Shown: positions 46,992-55,709 of the stretch, one piece after another
Layout: each line of letters starts with the position of its first letter
Numbering within the stretch: the first letter of the stretch is position 1
Source of the DNA: Caulobacteraceae bacterium
GTDB lineage: Bacteria; Pseudomonadota; Alphaproteobacteria; Caulobacterales; Caulobacteraceae
Assembly: GCA_025450315.1 (NCBI GenBank)
Contig: JANWHQ010000045.1
Location: 1-64,000, forward strand
Direction: 5' to 3'
Length of the DNA stretch: 64,000 nucleotides
Position numbers and translations under genes: made by a program
Notes under the pieces: model-generated
What the model was told of the DNA's origin: nothing
Databases searched by the model: none
What the model saw: only the letters and a program-made list of their open reading frames with translations

Positions 46992-48779
46992 TCAGTCCTT
47001 GCCTGGCATCAGCGCCCCGACCAGCTGGCGGGCGGCCCCCACGATCATGTTGGCTTCGTCCGGATCGCCCTTGAACGTCGCCTGGGCCATCTTTTTGGCC
47101 TCGTCGAAGGTGATGTGCGGCGGCAGGGGCGGCACCTCCGGGTCGGTCTTGATGTTGAGAACCACGGGCCGGTTCGCGGCCAGCGCCTCGTCCCAGGCCG
47201 CGCCCACCGCCTCAGGACGGTCGACGTAGATGCCCTTCAGGCCGATCAGTTCGGCGAACTGGTGATAGGGCACGTTGGGGATCTGCTGGGAGGCGTCGAA
47301 CTTGGGGTCCCCCTCCATCACCCGTTGTTCCCAGGTGACCTGGTTCAGGTCCTCGTTGTTGAAGACGCAGACGATCCAGCGATGGTCGGACCACCTGCGC
47401 CAGTATTTCGAGACGGTGATCAGCTCGGCCATGTTGTTCATCTGCATGGCGCCGTCGCCGACCAGGGCGATCACCGGGCGGTCCGGGTGGGTGAACTTGG
47501 CCGCGATGGCGTAGGGCACGGCCGCGCCCATCGACGCCAGGCCGCCGGACAACGAGGCGTTCATGCCCCGCCGGATCTTCAGGTCGCGCGCGAACCAGTT
47601 GGCGCAGGAGCCGGAATCGCTGGTGAGGATCACCCGGTCGGGCAGCCTCGGCGACAGCTCCCAGGTGACCCTTTGAGGATTGATCGGCTTGGCCGGCTCC
47701 ATCGCCCGGTCCTTCAACAGGTCCCACCAGCTGGACAGGCCCTTGGCGATCTCCTCGCGGAAAGCGCCGTCGGCCTTCGGGGTCAGCAGCGGCAAGAGGG
47801 CCTTCAACGTCTCGGCCGCGTCGCCGACGAGGTTCACCTCCATCGGATAGCGCAGCGACAGCATGTCGGGGGCGATGTCGATCTGCACCCCGCGCGCCTT
47901 GCCCTCCTTGGGCAGGAACTCCGAATAGGGAAAGCCCGAGCCGACCATCAGAAGGGTGTCGCAGCCCATCATCATGTCGTAGCTGGGCTTGGTGCCGAGC
48001 ATGCCGATCGAACCAGTCACCCAGGGAAGGTCGTCGGGCAGCACCGCCTTGCCCAGCAGCGCCTTGGCCGCGCCCGCCTGCAGCTTGTCGGCGACGGCGA
48101 TCACCTCCTCGGTGGCGCCGAGCGCGCCCGCGCCCACCAGCATGGCGACCTTCTGGCCCGAGTTCAGCACCTCGGCCGCGCGGCGGAGGTCGGCTTCGTA
48201 GGGGACCGTCCGGGGCTTGGTGAAGCCGATCCCGGAATGCACCGTGCCGTGCTTGCGGGCCGGCTCCTCGAAAGGGAGATCCTGCAGGTCGTTGGGCAGG
48301 ATGATCGCCGTCACCCGCCGTTCGCCGAGCGCGATGCGGATGGCCCGATCGACCAGGTGGCGGACCTGGGCCGGGGCGGAGGCCTGTTCGACGAAAGCGC
48401 CGGCGGCGTCCTTCATCAGGCTCTTCAGGTCGACTTCCTGCTGGTAGTGGCCGCCGATGGCGGTGCGCGCCTGCTGGCCGCAGATGGCCAGGACCGGCTG
48501 GTGGTCGAGGCGGGCGTCGTAGAGCCCGGTGACCAGATGCGCGGCGCCCGGGCCGGAGGTGGCGATGCAGACCCCGAGCTCGCCAGTGAACTTGGCGTGA
48601 GCCGAGGCCATGAAGGCGGCCATCTCCTCGTGGCGCGCCTGGATGAACTCGATCTTGCCGTCGGCCCGGTTCAGGGCGCCGAAGACCCCGTTGATGCCGT
48701 CGCCAGGGTAGCCGTAAATCCGTCGCACGCCCCAGGCATGCAGCCTCTCGACCAGGAAATCACCGACGGTCTGGGACAT
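46992..48779 (-). CDS. thiamine pyrophosphate-requiring enzyme (pyruvate oxidase/acetolactate synthase-like)
   Basis: GVRRIYGYPGDGINGVFGAL, IQARHEEMAAFMASAHAKFTGELGVCIATSGPGAAHL, LVGDGAMQMNNMAELITVSKY. Confidence 0.93.
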   Translation of the reverse strand: MSQTVGDFLVERLHAWGVRRIYGYPGDGINGVFGALNRADGKIEFIQARHEEMAAFMASAHAKFTGELGVCIATSGPGAAHLVTGLYDARLDHQPVLAICGQQARTAIGGHYQQEVDLKSLMKDAAGAFVEQASAPAQVRHLVDRAIRIALGERRVTAIILPNDLQDLPFEEPARKHGTVHSGIGFTKPRTVPYEADLRRAAEVLNSGQKVAMLVGAGALGATEEVIAVADKLQAGAAKALLGKAVLPDDLPWVTGSIGMLGTKPSYDMMMGCDTLLMVGSGFPYSEFLPKEGKARGVQIDIAPDMLSLRYPMEVNLVGDAAETLKALLPLLTPKADGAFREEIAKGLSSWWDLLKDRAMEPAKPINPQRVTWELSPRLPDRVILTSDSGSCANWFARDLKIRRGMNASLSGGLASMGAAVPYAIAAKFTHPDRPVIALVGDGAMQMNNMAELITVSKYWRRWSDHRWIVCVFNNEDLNQVTWEQRVMEGDPKFDASQQIPNVPYHQFAELIGLKGIYVDRPEAVGAAWDEALAANRPVVLNIKTDPEVPPLPPHITFDEAKKMAQATFKGDPDEANMIVGAARQLVGALMPGKD

Positions 48780-48839
48780 CGAAAGCGCTCCAATGGGCAA
48801 GCGGCCGGCGCCGGGACGACCACGGCGCGCCATGACCAA

Positions 48840-48864
48840 AACCTATCGCGCCGTGATAGGTTCC
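48840..48864 (-). promoter_or_regulatory. EcfG-like promoter candidate GGAAC-N17-GTTTT upstream of TPP-enzyme operon
   Basis: reverse strand GGAAC ctatcacggcgcgatag GTTTT; spacer holds the inverted repeat CTATC-N7-GATAG. Confidence 0.5.
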
Positions 48865-48895
48865 GGCGCTGGCGCGCCGAGGGCCGCGCGGGCGA

Positions 48896-49102
48896 TCAGC
48901 GCTTGTTCAGGACCTTGTCGGCCTTGCGGTCGATCTTCTTCTCTTCGGTCTTGGACATGTGGCCGGCCTTCACGGCCTGGCTGGCGCGGGCCTTGGCGTT
49001 GCGGGCGTGAGCCTTGTCCTCGATCGGATATTTGCGCTCTTCCGGCTCGGCGAATTTCGAGTCGGGCAGCTTGTTGCGCTTGTCGGCGTTCAGTTCGGCC
49101 AT
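48896..49102 (-). CDS. small charged hypothetical protein (DUF6582-like)
   Basis: NKLPDSKFAEPEERKYPIEDKAHARNAKARASQAVKAGHMSKTEEKKIDRKADKVL. Confidence 0.75.
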   Translation of the reverse strand: MAELNADKRNKLPDSKFAEPEERKYPIEDKAHARNAKARASQAVKAGHMSKTEEKKIDRKADKVLNKR

Positions 49103-49126
49103 GGCGAGCTCCTCCATCTAGCCCAT

Positions 49127-49151
49127 AACGCCGACGAACCGAGGTCGTTCG
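49127..49151 (-). promoter_or_regulatory. EcfG-like promoter candidate CGAAC-N16-CGTT
   Basis: reverse strand CGAAC gacctcggttcgtcgg CGTTATG, 25 nt from start; one mismatch. Confidence 0.4.
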
Positions 49152-49213
49152 ACCTCTGCCTTGCGCCCCCGCCCCGATCAGGCGGGACCCGTGGCGGGGC
49201 CGCCGATCGGTCC

Positions 49214-49239
49214 GGAACCCAAGCGGGGGCCGGGCCGTA
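49214..49239 (+). promoter_or_regulatory. EcfG-like promoter candidate GGAAC-N17-CGTA
   Basis: GGAAC ccaagcgggggccgggc CGTATT, 37 nt before ATG 49277. Confidence 0.45.
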
Positions 49240-49276
49240 TTAGACCCCAGGAAATCTCAGCATGGGATAGATCGTC

Positions 49277-49738
49277 ATGGCCGAGGACCACCCTCGCTCC
49301 GCCGCGCGGATCGGCGGACATCCGATCCATCCGATGCTCGTTCCGATCCCCATAGCCTGCTTCGTCGGCGCGCTGATCACCGACATCGCCTACTGGCGCA
49401 CGGCCGACATCATGTGGGGCGATTTCTCGGACTGGCTGATCAGCGTCGGTGTCGTGTTCGCCGTGCTGGCCGCGCTGGCCGGCATCGTCGACTTCCTGGC
49501 CAATCCACGGATCCGCGCCCTGCGCCAAGCGTGGATCCACGGCCTCGGCAACGCCCTGGTCCTGGTGCTGTCGATCATCAACGCCTTCGTCCATACCCGC
49601 GACGCCTACGGCTCGGTGGTTCCCACGGGCCTCCTGCTGTCGCTGCTGGTGGTGGTGATCCTGGCCGTCACCGGCTGGAACGGCTGGGACATGGTCTACC
49701 GCCGCGGCGTGGCCCTGAACCCGGAGCGCCGCCCGTGA
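49277..49738 (+). CDS. DUF2231 membrane protein
   Basis: GHPIHPMLVPIPIACFVGALITDIAYW...VDFLANPRIRALRQAWIHGLGNALVLVLSIIN. Confidence 0.88.
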   Translation: MAEDHPRSAARIGGHPIHPMLVPIPIACFVGALITDIAYWRTADIMWGDFSDWLISVGVVFAVLAALAGIVDFLANPRIRALRQAWIHGLGNALVLVLSIINAFVHTRDAYGSVVPTGLLLSLLVVVILAVTGWNGWDMVYRRGVALNPERRP

Positions 49739-51036
49739 ACCTTCGCCGCCTCGCCCTCTCGGCCGCCGCGCTCGGCGCCCTCGCCGCCTGCGGACCCGCC
49801 CCGATCGATCCCAGCCGTCAGGTCGGACCGAACCCCTATCTGCCGCCGCTGCACCAATATCTGCTGCCGCCGATGAAGCTGGCGAAGGTCATCGGCTGGC
49901 AGGCTGGCCAGACACCGACCGTCGCGCCCGGCCTGAAGATCCAGGCCCTGGCCAGCGGCCTGAAGAACCCGCGCTCGCTCTATGTTCTGCCCAACGGCGA
50001 CATCCTGGTGGTGGAGACTTCAGGGCCCAAGCCGCCGCCGATCCGCCGGCCCAAGGAATGGGTCATGAACTGGATGGAGAAGCAGACCCACTCCTCCCAG
50101 CAGGGCCACGACATCCTTCTGTTGCGCACCGACGGCCGCGGGACGGTGCTTCAGAAGACGGTGTTCATCGACCATCTGAACTCGCCGTTCGGCGTGGTGC
50201 TGGTCGGAAACGACCTCTATGTCGCCGACACCGACGCGGTGCTGCGCTTTCCCTATCAGACCGGACAGACCCAGATCCGCACGCCCGGGGTGAAGCTTTG
50301 CGACCTGCCCGGCGGCCCGATCGACCACCACTGGACCAAGAGCCTGACCGCCAGCCCGGACGGGACCAAACTCTACGCGGGCGTCGGCTCCAACTCGAAC
50401 ATCACCGAGAACGGCGTGATCGCCGAGGTCGGCCGCGCCTCCATCTGGGAGATCGACCGGGCGACCGGCGCCCACCGGCTCTACGCCACGGGCCTGCGCA
50501 ATCCCAACGGCCTGTCCTTCGAGCCGCAGACCCATGTGCTCTGGGCGGTGGTCAACGAGCGCGACGAACTGGGCCCGGACCTCGTGCCCGACTACCTGAC
50601 CTCGGTGCAGTACGGCGGGTTCTACGGCTGGCCCTACAGCTATTGGGGCCGGCATCTGGATCCGCGGGTGAAGCCGCAGCGGCCCGACCTCGTGGCCCGC
50701 GCCATCGTGCCGGACTATTCGCTGAGCTCGCACGTCGCCCCGCTGGGCCTGGCTTTCAGCACCGGCGCCAGCCTGCCGCCACAGTACCGCGGGGGCGCCT
50801 TCGTCGGCGAGCACGGCAGCTGGGACCGCACCAAGTTCAACGGCTACAAGGTCGTCTACGTCCCGTTCGGCTCCGGCCACCCCATCGGCCAGGCCCAGGA
50901 CGTGGTCACCGGATTCCTGACCTTGGACGGCAAGGCGCGCGGACGGCCGGTCGGGCTGGCGATGGATGCGACCGGCGCGCTGCTGATCGCCGACGACGTC
51001 GGCAACACGGTCTGGCGGGTGACCGCCGCGCCGTGA
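49735..51036 (+). CDS. sorbosone dehydrogenase-type PQQ-dependent sugar dehydrogenase lipoprotein (GTG start)
   Basis: lipobox LAAC; LPNGDILVVETSGP, LTASPDGTKLYAGVGSNSNITENG, ATGLRNPNGLSFEP, GGAFVGEHGSWDR. Confidence 0.92.
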   Translation: MNLRRLALSAAALGALAACGPAPIDPSRQVGPNPYLPPLHQYLLPPMKLAKVIGWQAGQTPTVAPGLKIQALASGLKNPRSLYVLPNGDILVVETSGPKPPPIRRPKEWVMNWMEKQTHSSQQGHDILLLRTDGRGTVLQKTVFIDHLNSPFGVVLVGNDLYVADTDAVLRFPYQTGQTQIRTPGVKLCDLPGGPIDHHWTKSLTASPDGTKLYAGVGSNSNITENGVIAEVGRASIWEIDRATGAHRLYATGLRNPNGLSFEPQTHVLWAVVNERDELGPDLVPDYLTSVQYGGFYGWPYSYWGRHLDPRVKPQRPDLVARAIVPDYSLSSHVAPLGLAFSTGASLPPQYRGGAFVGEHGSWDRTKFNGYKVVYVPFGSGHPIGQAQDVVTGFLTLDGKARGRPVGLAMDATGALLIADDVGNTVWRVTAAP

Positions 51037-51049
51037 GGCGCCGAGGCGC

Positions 51050-52093
51050 TCAGGCGGCCCGGGGCTGATCCTCGGCGGCGGCGTCCAGCACTTCCAGCAG
51101 CGCCTCCTCAGCCTGACGGACCGACGGGCGGGCCAGACGCTCGGCCAGGGCGCCGGAGGCATAGTGCTCGAACACAGTCGGATGGATGTAGCTGGAGCGG
51201 CAGACCGCCGGGGTGTTGCCGAGCGTGGAGGCCACCTGCTTCACGCAGGCCGAGACGATTCGCTTGGCCTGCCCCTGGTTCTCGGCCGGGCCGGCCTGGG
51301 CCAGGGCCTGGGCGCAGCGCAGCGTGCCCGCCCAGGTGCGGAAGTCCTTGGCGCTGAACGGGCCGCCGGTCGCCTCGCGGATGTAGGCGTTGACGTCGTG
51401 CGAGCTGATTGCGTGGCGATGGCCGTCGTGGTCGACGAACTGGAACAGGCGCTGGCCGGGCAGCTCCTCGCAGCGGCGGATCAGCGCGGCGAGCCGCCGG
51501 TCGTGGATGCCGGTCTTGTGCATCTTGCCGCTCTTTCCCCGGAACTCGAACTCTGCCGCCGCGCCATGCAGGTCGACGTGACGCTTGCGCAGGGTGGTCA
51601 GGCCGAAGCTCTTGTTGGCCTGGGCGTACTCGTCGTTGCCGACGCGGATGGAGGTCCGCTCCATGATCCGCACCACGGCCGCCAGCACCTTCTCGCGCGG
51701 CAGGCCATGACGGGCGAGGTCGCGCTCCACCTGGGCCCGCAGCTTGGGCAGCGCCCGGCCGAAATCGGCCATGCGGGCGTATTTCGACTCGTCGCGATGG
51801 GCGCGCCAGTCGGGATGGTAGATGTACTGCTTGCGTCCGCGCTGGTCGCGGCCGGTGGCCTGGATGTGGCCGCGCGGGTCGGGGCAGATCCAGACGTCGG
51901 TCCAGGCCGGCGGAATGACGAGCTTGGCGATGCGGTCTTCGGTGCGCGCGTCGTCGATCACGCGGCCGTCCGCGTCGACATAGGCGAAACCCTCGCCGGC
52001 CTTGCGGCGCGCGAGGCCGGGATCGGTGTCGTGGACATAGATCAGCCCGGCGGCCGACGCCTCTTCGGGACCTGTCGGAACATCGGAAGGCAT
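51050..52093 (-). CDS. DNA topoisomerase IB (eukaryotic-like type IB family)
   Basis: IPPAWTDVWICPDPRGHIQATGRDQRGRKQYIYHPDWRAHRDESKYARM, FRGKSGKMH, KDFRTWAGTL, NTPAVCRSSYIHPTVFEHY. Confidence 0.95.
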   Translation of the reverse strand: MPSDVPTGPEEASAAGLIYVHDTDPGLARRKAGEGFAYVDADGRVIDDARTEDRIAKLVIPPAWTDVWICPDPRGHIQATGRDQRGRKQYIYHPDWRAHRDESKYARMADFGRALPKLRAQVERDLARHGLPREKVLAAVVRIMERTSIRVGNDEYAQANKSFGLTTLRKRHVDLHGAAAEFEFRGKSGKMHKTGIHDRRLAALIRRCEELPGQRLFQFVDHDGHRHAISSHDVNAYIREATGGPFSAKDFRTWAGTLRCAQALAQAGPAENQGQAKRIVSACVKQVASTLGNTPAVCRSSYIHPTVFEHYASGALAERLARPSVRQAEEALLEVLDAAAEDQPRAA

Positions 52094-52139
52094 CACGGCT
52101 CCCGGACGCAAAGCCCGGCGGCGCCCGGGACTTCGGCCG

Positions 52140-52164
52140 AACGGCTCAGCCGCGCGCGCGTTCC
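52140..52164 (-). promoter_or_regulatory. EcfG-like promoter candidate GGAAC-N16-CGTT upstream of topoisomerase IB
   Basis: reverse strand GGAAC gcgcgcgcggctgagc CGTTCGG, exact match and spacing. Confidence 0.6.
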
Positions 52165-52193
52165 TCGTGGCGGCCGCGGAGCGTCGATGCGCG

Positions 52194-52219
52194 GGAACCG
52201 CCAGGCGATCCGGCTGGTT
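52194..52219 (+). promoter_or_regulatory. EcfG-like promoter candidate GGAAC-N17-GGTT
   Basis: GGAAC cgccaggcgatccggct GGTTC, 27 nt before ATG 52246. Confidence 0.35.
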
Positions 52220-52245
52220 CGGCAAGAAACTCCGGAGGAGTTCCC

Positions 52246-53208
52246 ATGAGCCAGCCCCTCACCGTCGCCGTTATCGTGGGCAGCCTGCGCGGAGGTTCGT
52301 TCAGCCGCAAGCTCGCCCAGGCCCTGATCGCCCGCGCGCCGGCGGGCCTGGACGCGCGCATCCTCGAGATCGGCGACCTGCCGCTCTACAACGAGGACCT
52401 GGAGGAGCCCGCGCCCGAAGCTTGGACACGGCTGCGCCGCGAGGTGCGCGCCTGCCAGGCGGTGCTGTTCGTCACTCCCGAGTACAACCGCTCGATCCCA
52501 GGCTGCCTGAAGAACGCCCTGGACGTGGGCTCGCGGCCCCAGGGCAAGAGCGTCTGGTCGGGCCTGCCGGCCGGCGTCGTCAGCGACACGCCCTACAAGC
52601 TGGGCGCCTTCGGGGCCAACCACGCCCTGCGCCAGACCTTCGTCTTCCTCGACATGCCGGTGATGCAGCAGCCCGAGGCCTATATCGGCGGCGCGGGCGA
52701 GCTGTTCGGCGAGGACGGCGCGATCAGCAACGCCGACACCGACAGGTTCCTGCGCACCTTCATGGAAGAGTTCACCGCCTGGATCCGCACCCAGCGCGCC
52801 GGCGCCTCCGGCCACGACTTCGAGGGTTTCATGAAGGACCGCGACAAGGCCGCCAGCGCCTATGTCGACGGCGACGCCGGCCCGCTCGACGCCATGGCGA
52901 CCCGGAAGGATCCGGCCAGCTTCTTCCATCCCACGGGCGCCGTGGCGCAGGGCGCCAGGGCCGTCCAGGATCGCTACGATGCCGACGCCAAGGCCTTCGC
53001 GCCCGGTGGCAGGAGCCGGCTGGAGGTGCTGCAATCGGGGTCCAGCGGCCAGATCGCCCTCTGGACCGGCCTGCAGCACGCCGAGGCCATTCTGGGCGGC
53101 AGGAGCCAGGCCATGACCTTGCGCGTCACCGAGGTGTTCCGCTTCGAGGCCGGCTGGAAGCTGGTCCATCGCCACGCCGACATGGCCGATGGCCAGCGGG
53201 GCCGTTGA
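52246..53208 (+). CDS. NADPH-dependent FMN reductase fused to SnoaL/NTF2-like C-terminal domain
   Basis: VAVIVGSLRGGSFSRKLAQAL, LFVTPEYNRSIPGCLKNALD; C-terminal ~120 aa DFEGFMKDRDKAASAYVDGDAGPLDAMATRKDPASFFHPTG..VTEVFRFEAGWKLVHRHAD. Confidence 0.88.
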   Translation: MSQPLTVAVIVGSLRGGSFSRKLAQALIARAPAGLDARILEIGDLPLYNEDLEEPAPEAWTRLRREVRACQAVLFVTPEYNRSIPGCLKNALDVGSRPQGKSVWSGLPAGVVSDTPYKLGAFGANHALRQTFVFLDMPVMQQPEAYIGGAGELFGEDGAISNADTDRFLRTFMEEFTAWIRTQRAGASGHDFEGFMKDRDKAASAYVDGDAGPLDAMATRKDPASFFHPTGAVAQGARAVQDRYDADAKAFAPGGRSRLEVLQSGSSGQIALWTGLQHAEAILGGRSQAMTLRVTEVFRFEAGWKLVHRHADMADGQRGR

Positions 53209-53216
53209 AACAACTC

Positions 53217-53870
53217 ATGGCGGCGGCGGGTTCTTATCCCGTCAGCCTGGGAGCGCCGCCCTGTGCGCCGCCAAGCCGGCCTCCCTCGACTTCGTGCAGG
53301 CCCTCCGTGCCCCTGGCGGCCCTGACGGCCTGGCAGGGGCTGTTCGACCACGGCCATCTGGCAGCCGGCCAGCGCGTGCTGATCCACGGAGCCTCCGGAG
53401 GGGTCGGCCCGTTCGCGGTGCAGTTCGCCAAGGTCAAAGGCGCGGAGGTCTGCGCCACCGTCTCCGCCGAGAGCCGCGGTTTCGTGCAACGGCTTGGGGC
53501 CGACCGGGTGATCGACTACAAGTCAGAGCGGTTCGAGGACATCGTCCACGATGCGGACCTGGTCTACGACCTGATCGGCGGCGAGACCGAGGCGCGATCC
53601 TGGCAGGTGCTTAAGCGGGGCGGGACCCTGGTCTCCACCGTGCACCAGCCCGATGCGGATCGCGCCGCCAAGGCCGGGGTGCGGGCCATGCGCTACACCG
53701 CCCAGCTGAACGGCGAGCAGCTGGCCGAGATCGCGGCGCTGATCCATTCCGGCAAGGTCCGGGTGACCATCGACAGGGTCTTCCCGCTCGACCAGGCCGC
53801 CGAGGCCGAACGGCCTCTGCGGGACGACCACGTCGTCGGCAAGGTCGTGCTCGCGGTCGCCAGCGGGTGA
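53217..53870 (+). pseudogene. truncated, frameshifted MDR-family zinc-binding dehydrogenase/quinone reductase
   Basis: Rossmann half intact (VPLAALTAWQGLFDHGHLAAGQRVLIHGASGGVGPFAVQFAKVKGAEVCATVS) but GroES-like N-terminal domain missing; AKPASLDFVQA lies in a different frame just upstream. Confidence 0.75.
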
Positions 53871-53967
53871 TCCCGGCCCCCAGGCGGCTTACGCCGAATT
53901 AATGCGGGAGCTTATAAACTCTATATCCTAGTTAAATTAATAGGCGGGCGACCTAAGGAAGCCGCCC

Positions 53968-54477
53968 ATGTCCGCACCGCCGTCCACAAGCCCCATCCAG
54001 CGCAGCGCGCGCCGTTTCCGCCGCTTCGCCTATCTGGCCGCCTTCCTCGCGCTGCTGTGCGTCGGCTCGGAGGTCCTGCTGGCCCTGTCGCCGATCTGGC
54101 ATGGCGGAAACCAGGTCGCCGCCCTCTGGAACGGTTTCGGCCAGCTGGTCCTGGCGGTTCCGGTGCTCTGCCTGGTCTGGGGCCTTTCCCGCGCGCGGAG
54201 GCTGTTTCGGCGGATCGAGGGCGGCGACGTCTTCGCGCCGGAGAACAGCCGCGACTTCAAGCGGGTCGGCTGGTGGATAGTCGCGGGCGCGACCTGGTCG
54301 CTGACCATCAGCGGTATGGTCCCGCCAATGACCGGCGCGGTCGCCCAGCAGCTGGCTGGCCTCGGAATGGCCGGACGCGATCTGGCGCTGCTGGCGCTCG
54401 GCTTCGGCCTGGTGGTGATCGGCCAGGTGGTGGCCGAGGCGCGGCGGCTGAAGGTCGACAACGACAGTTTCCTTTGA
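53968..54477 (+). CDS. DUF2975 membrane protein
   Basis: four hydrophobic helices; RIEGGDVFAPENSRDFKRVGWW, VVAEARRLKVDNDSFL. Confidence 0.82.
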   Translation: MSAPPSTSPIQRSARRFRRFAYLAAFLALLCVGSEVLLALSPIWHGGNQVAALWNGFGQLVLAVPVLCLVWGLSRARRLFRRIEGGDVFAPENSRDFKRVGWWIVAGATWSLTISGMVPPMTGAVAQQLAGLGMAGRDLALLALGFGLVVIGQVVAEARRLKVDNDSFL

Positions 54478-54501
54478 TGCCGGTTATCGTCACTCTCGCA
54501 G

Positions 54502-54744
54502 ATGCCGGTCATCCTCACCCTCGATGTCATGCTGGCGCGCCGGAAGATGCGCGCCAAGGACCTGGCCGCCCGGATCGGCATGTCCGAGACCCAGCTGTCC
54601 CTGCTGCGCACCGGCAAGGTCAGGGGCGTGCGTTTCTCGACCGTCGCCAAGCTTTGCCTGGTGCTGGAGTGCAAGCCCGGGGACCTGCTCGACTATGAGC
54701 CAGACCCTCACGACATGAACGACCCCGCGCCCGACGAGGATTAG
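54502..54744 (+). CDS. small XRE/Cro-type HTH regulator
   Basis: LDVMLARRKMRAKDLAARIGMSETQLSLLRTGKVRGVRFSTVAKLCLVLECKPGDLLDYE. Confidence 0.92.
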   Translation: MPVILTLDVMLARRKMRAKDLAARIGMSETQLSLLRTGKVRGVRFSTVAKLCLVLECKPGDLLDYEPDPHDMNDPAPDED

Positions 54745-54768
54745 CGGGCGGATCCGAGGAGAACCCCA

Positions 54769-55704
54769 ATGGGACCGATGAGCTTGATGGCGGCGGCCGC
54801 CCTGGCCGCCGCGCCGACGAGTGCTGCCGATCGCCCGGTCCAGATCGGGCAGGGCGCCTCCGCCCTTCACGGCGCGCTGGTGCGCCCCGAAGGCCCCGCC
54901 GCGCAGGCCGCCGTGCTGCTGGTCCCGGGCTCGGGCCCCTCGGACCGCGACGGCGACGACCGCAAGGACGGCCAGCACAGCCGGACCCAGTGGTATCTGG
55001 CCCAGGCCCTGGCCCGGCGGGGGATCGTCTCCCTTCGCTACGACAAGCGGGGCGCGGCCGAGAGCGCCGGCGCCGGCGAGGCGAAGACCATCCAGGACAC
55101 GGTCGACGAGGCCGTCGGCTGGGCGAATGTCCTCGCCCGCCAGCCGGGCGTGCGCTGCGTCGTGGCCCTCGGTCACTCCGAAGGCGCCCTGATCGGCGCC
55201 CTGATGGCCCGGAGGGTGCGGCTCTGCGGCCTGATCGAGGTGAGCGGTTCGGGAAGGGACATCGGGACCCTGATCGAGGAACAGACCGTCACGCTCCACG
55301 TGGCGCCGGAGGTGGCCGCCCAGATCCACGCCGCCCTCCAGGCCGAGCGCGAGGGCCGGCCGATCCCGCCGGTCCCCAAGGGCTACGTCAGCCTCTTCGG
55401 CCCCCAGGCCGAGCCATATCTCCGCTCGGAGATCAACCTCGATCCCGCGGCCGAACTGGCCAAGGTGAAGGTCCCGGTGCTGGTGGTCCAGGGCGACAAC
55501 GACGTCCAGGTGAAGGTCGGGGACGCCAGGCGCCTGGCGGCGGCGGCGAAGGTCCAGCCGGTGATCATCCCCGGCATGAACCACATCCTGAAGCTGGCGC
55601 CCACGGACGTGAGGGGCAACTTCATGACCTACGCCGACCCCAACCTGCCCCTGGCGCCCGGCGTCGCCGACGCCATCACCGGGTTCGTGCTGGCCCGGCC
55701 GTGA
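54769..55704 (+). CDS. exported alpha/beta hydrolase
   Basis: VLLVPGSGPSDRDGDDR, VVALGHSEGALIGALMA, VPVLVVQGDNDVQV, PGMNHILK. Confidence 0.9.
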   Translation: MGPMSLMAAAALAAAPTSAADRPVQIGQGASALHGALVRPEGPAAQAAVLLVPGSGPSDRDGDDRKDGQHSRTQWYLAQALARRGIVSLRYDKRGAAESAGAGEAKTIQDTVDEAVGWANVLARQPGVRCVVALGHSEGALIGALMARRVRLCGLIEVSGSGRDIGTLIEEQTVTLHVAPEVAAQIHAALQAEREGRPIPPVPKGYVSLFGPQAEPYLRSEINLDPAAELAKVKVPVLVVQGDNDVQVKVGDARRLAAAAKVQPVIIPGMNHILKLAPTDVRGNFMTYADPNLPLAPGVADAITGFVLARP

Positions 55705-55709
55705 GGCGC

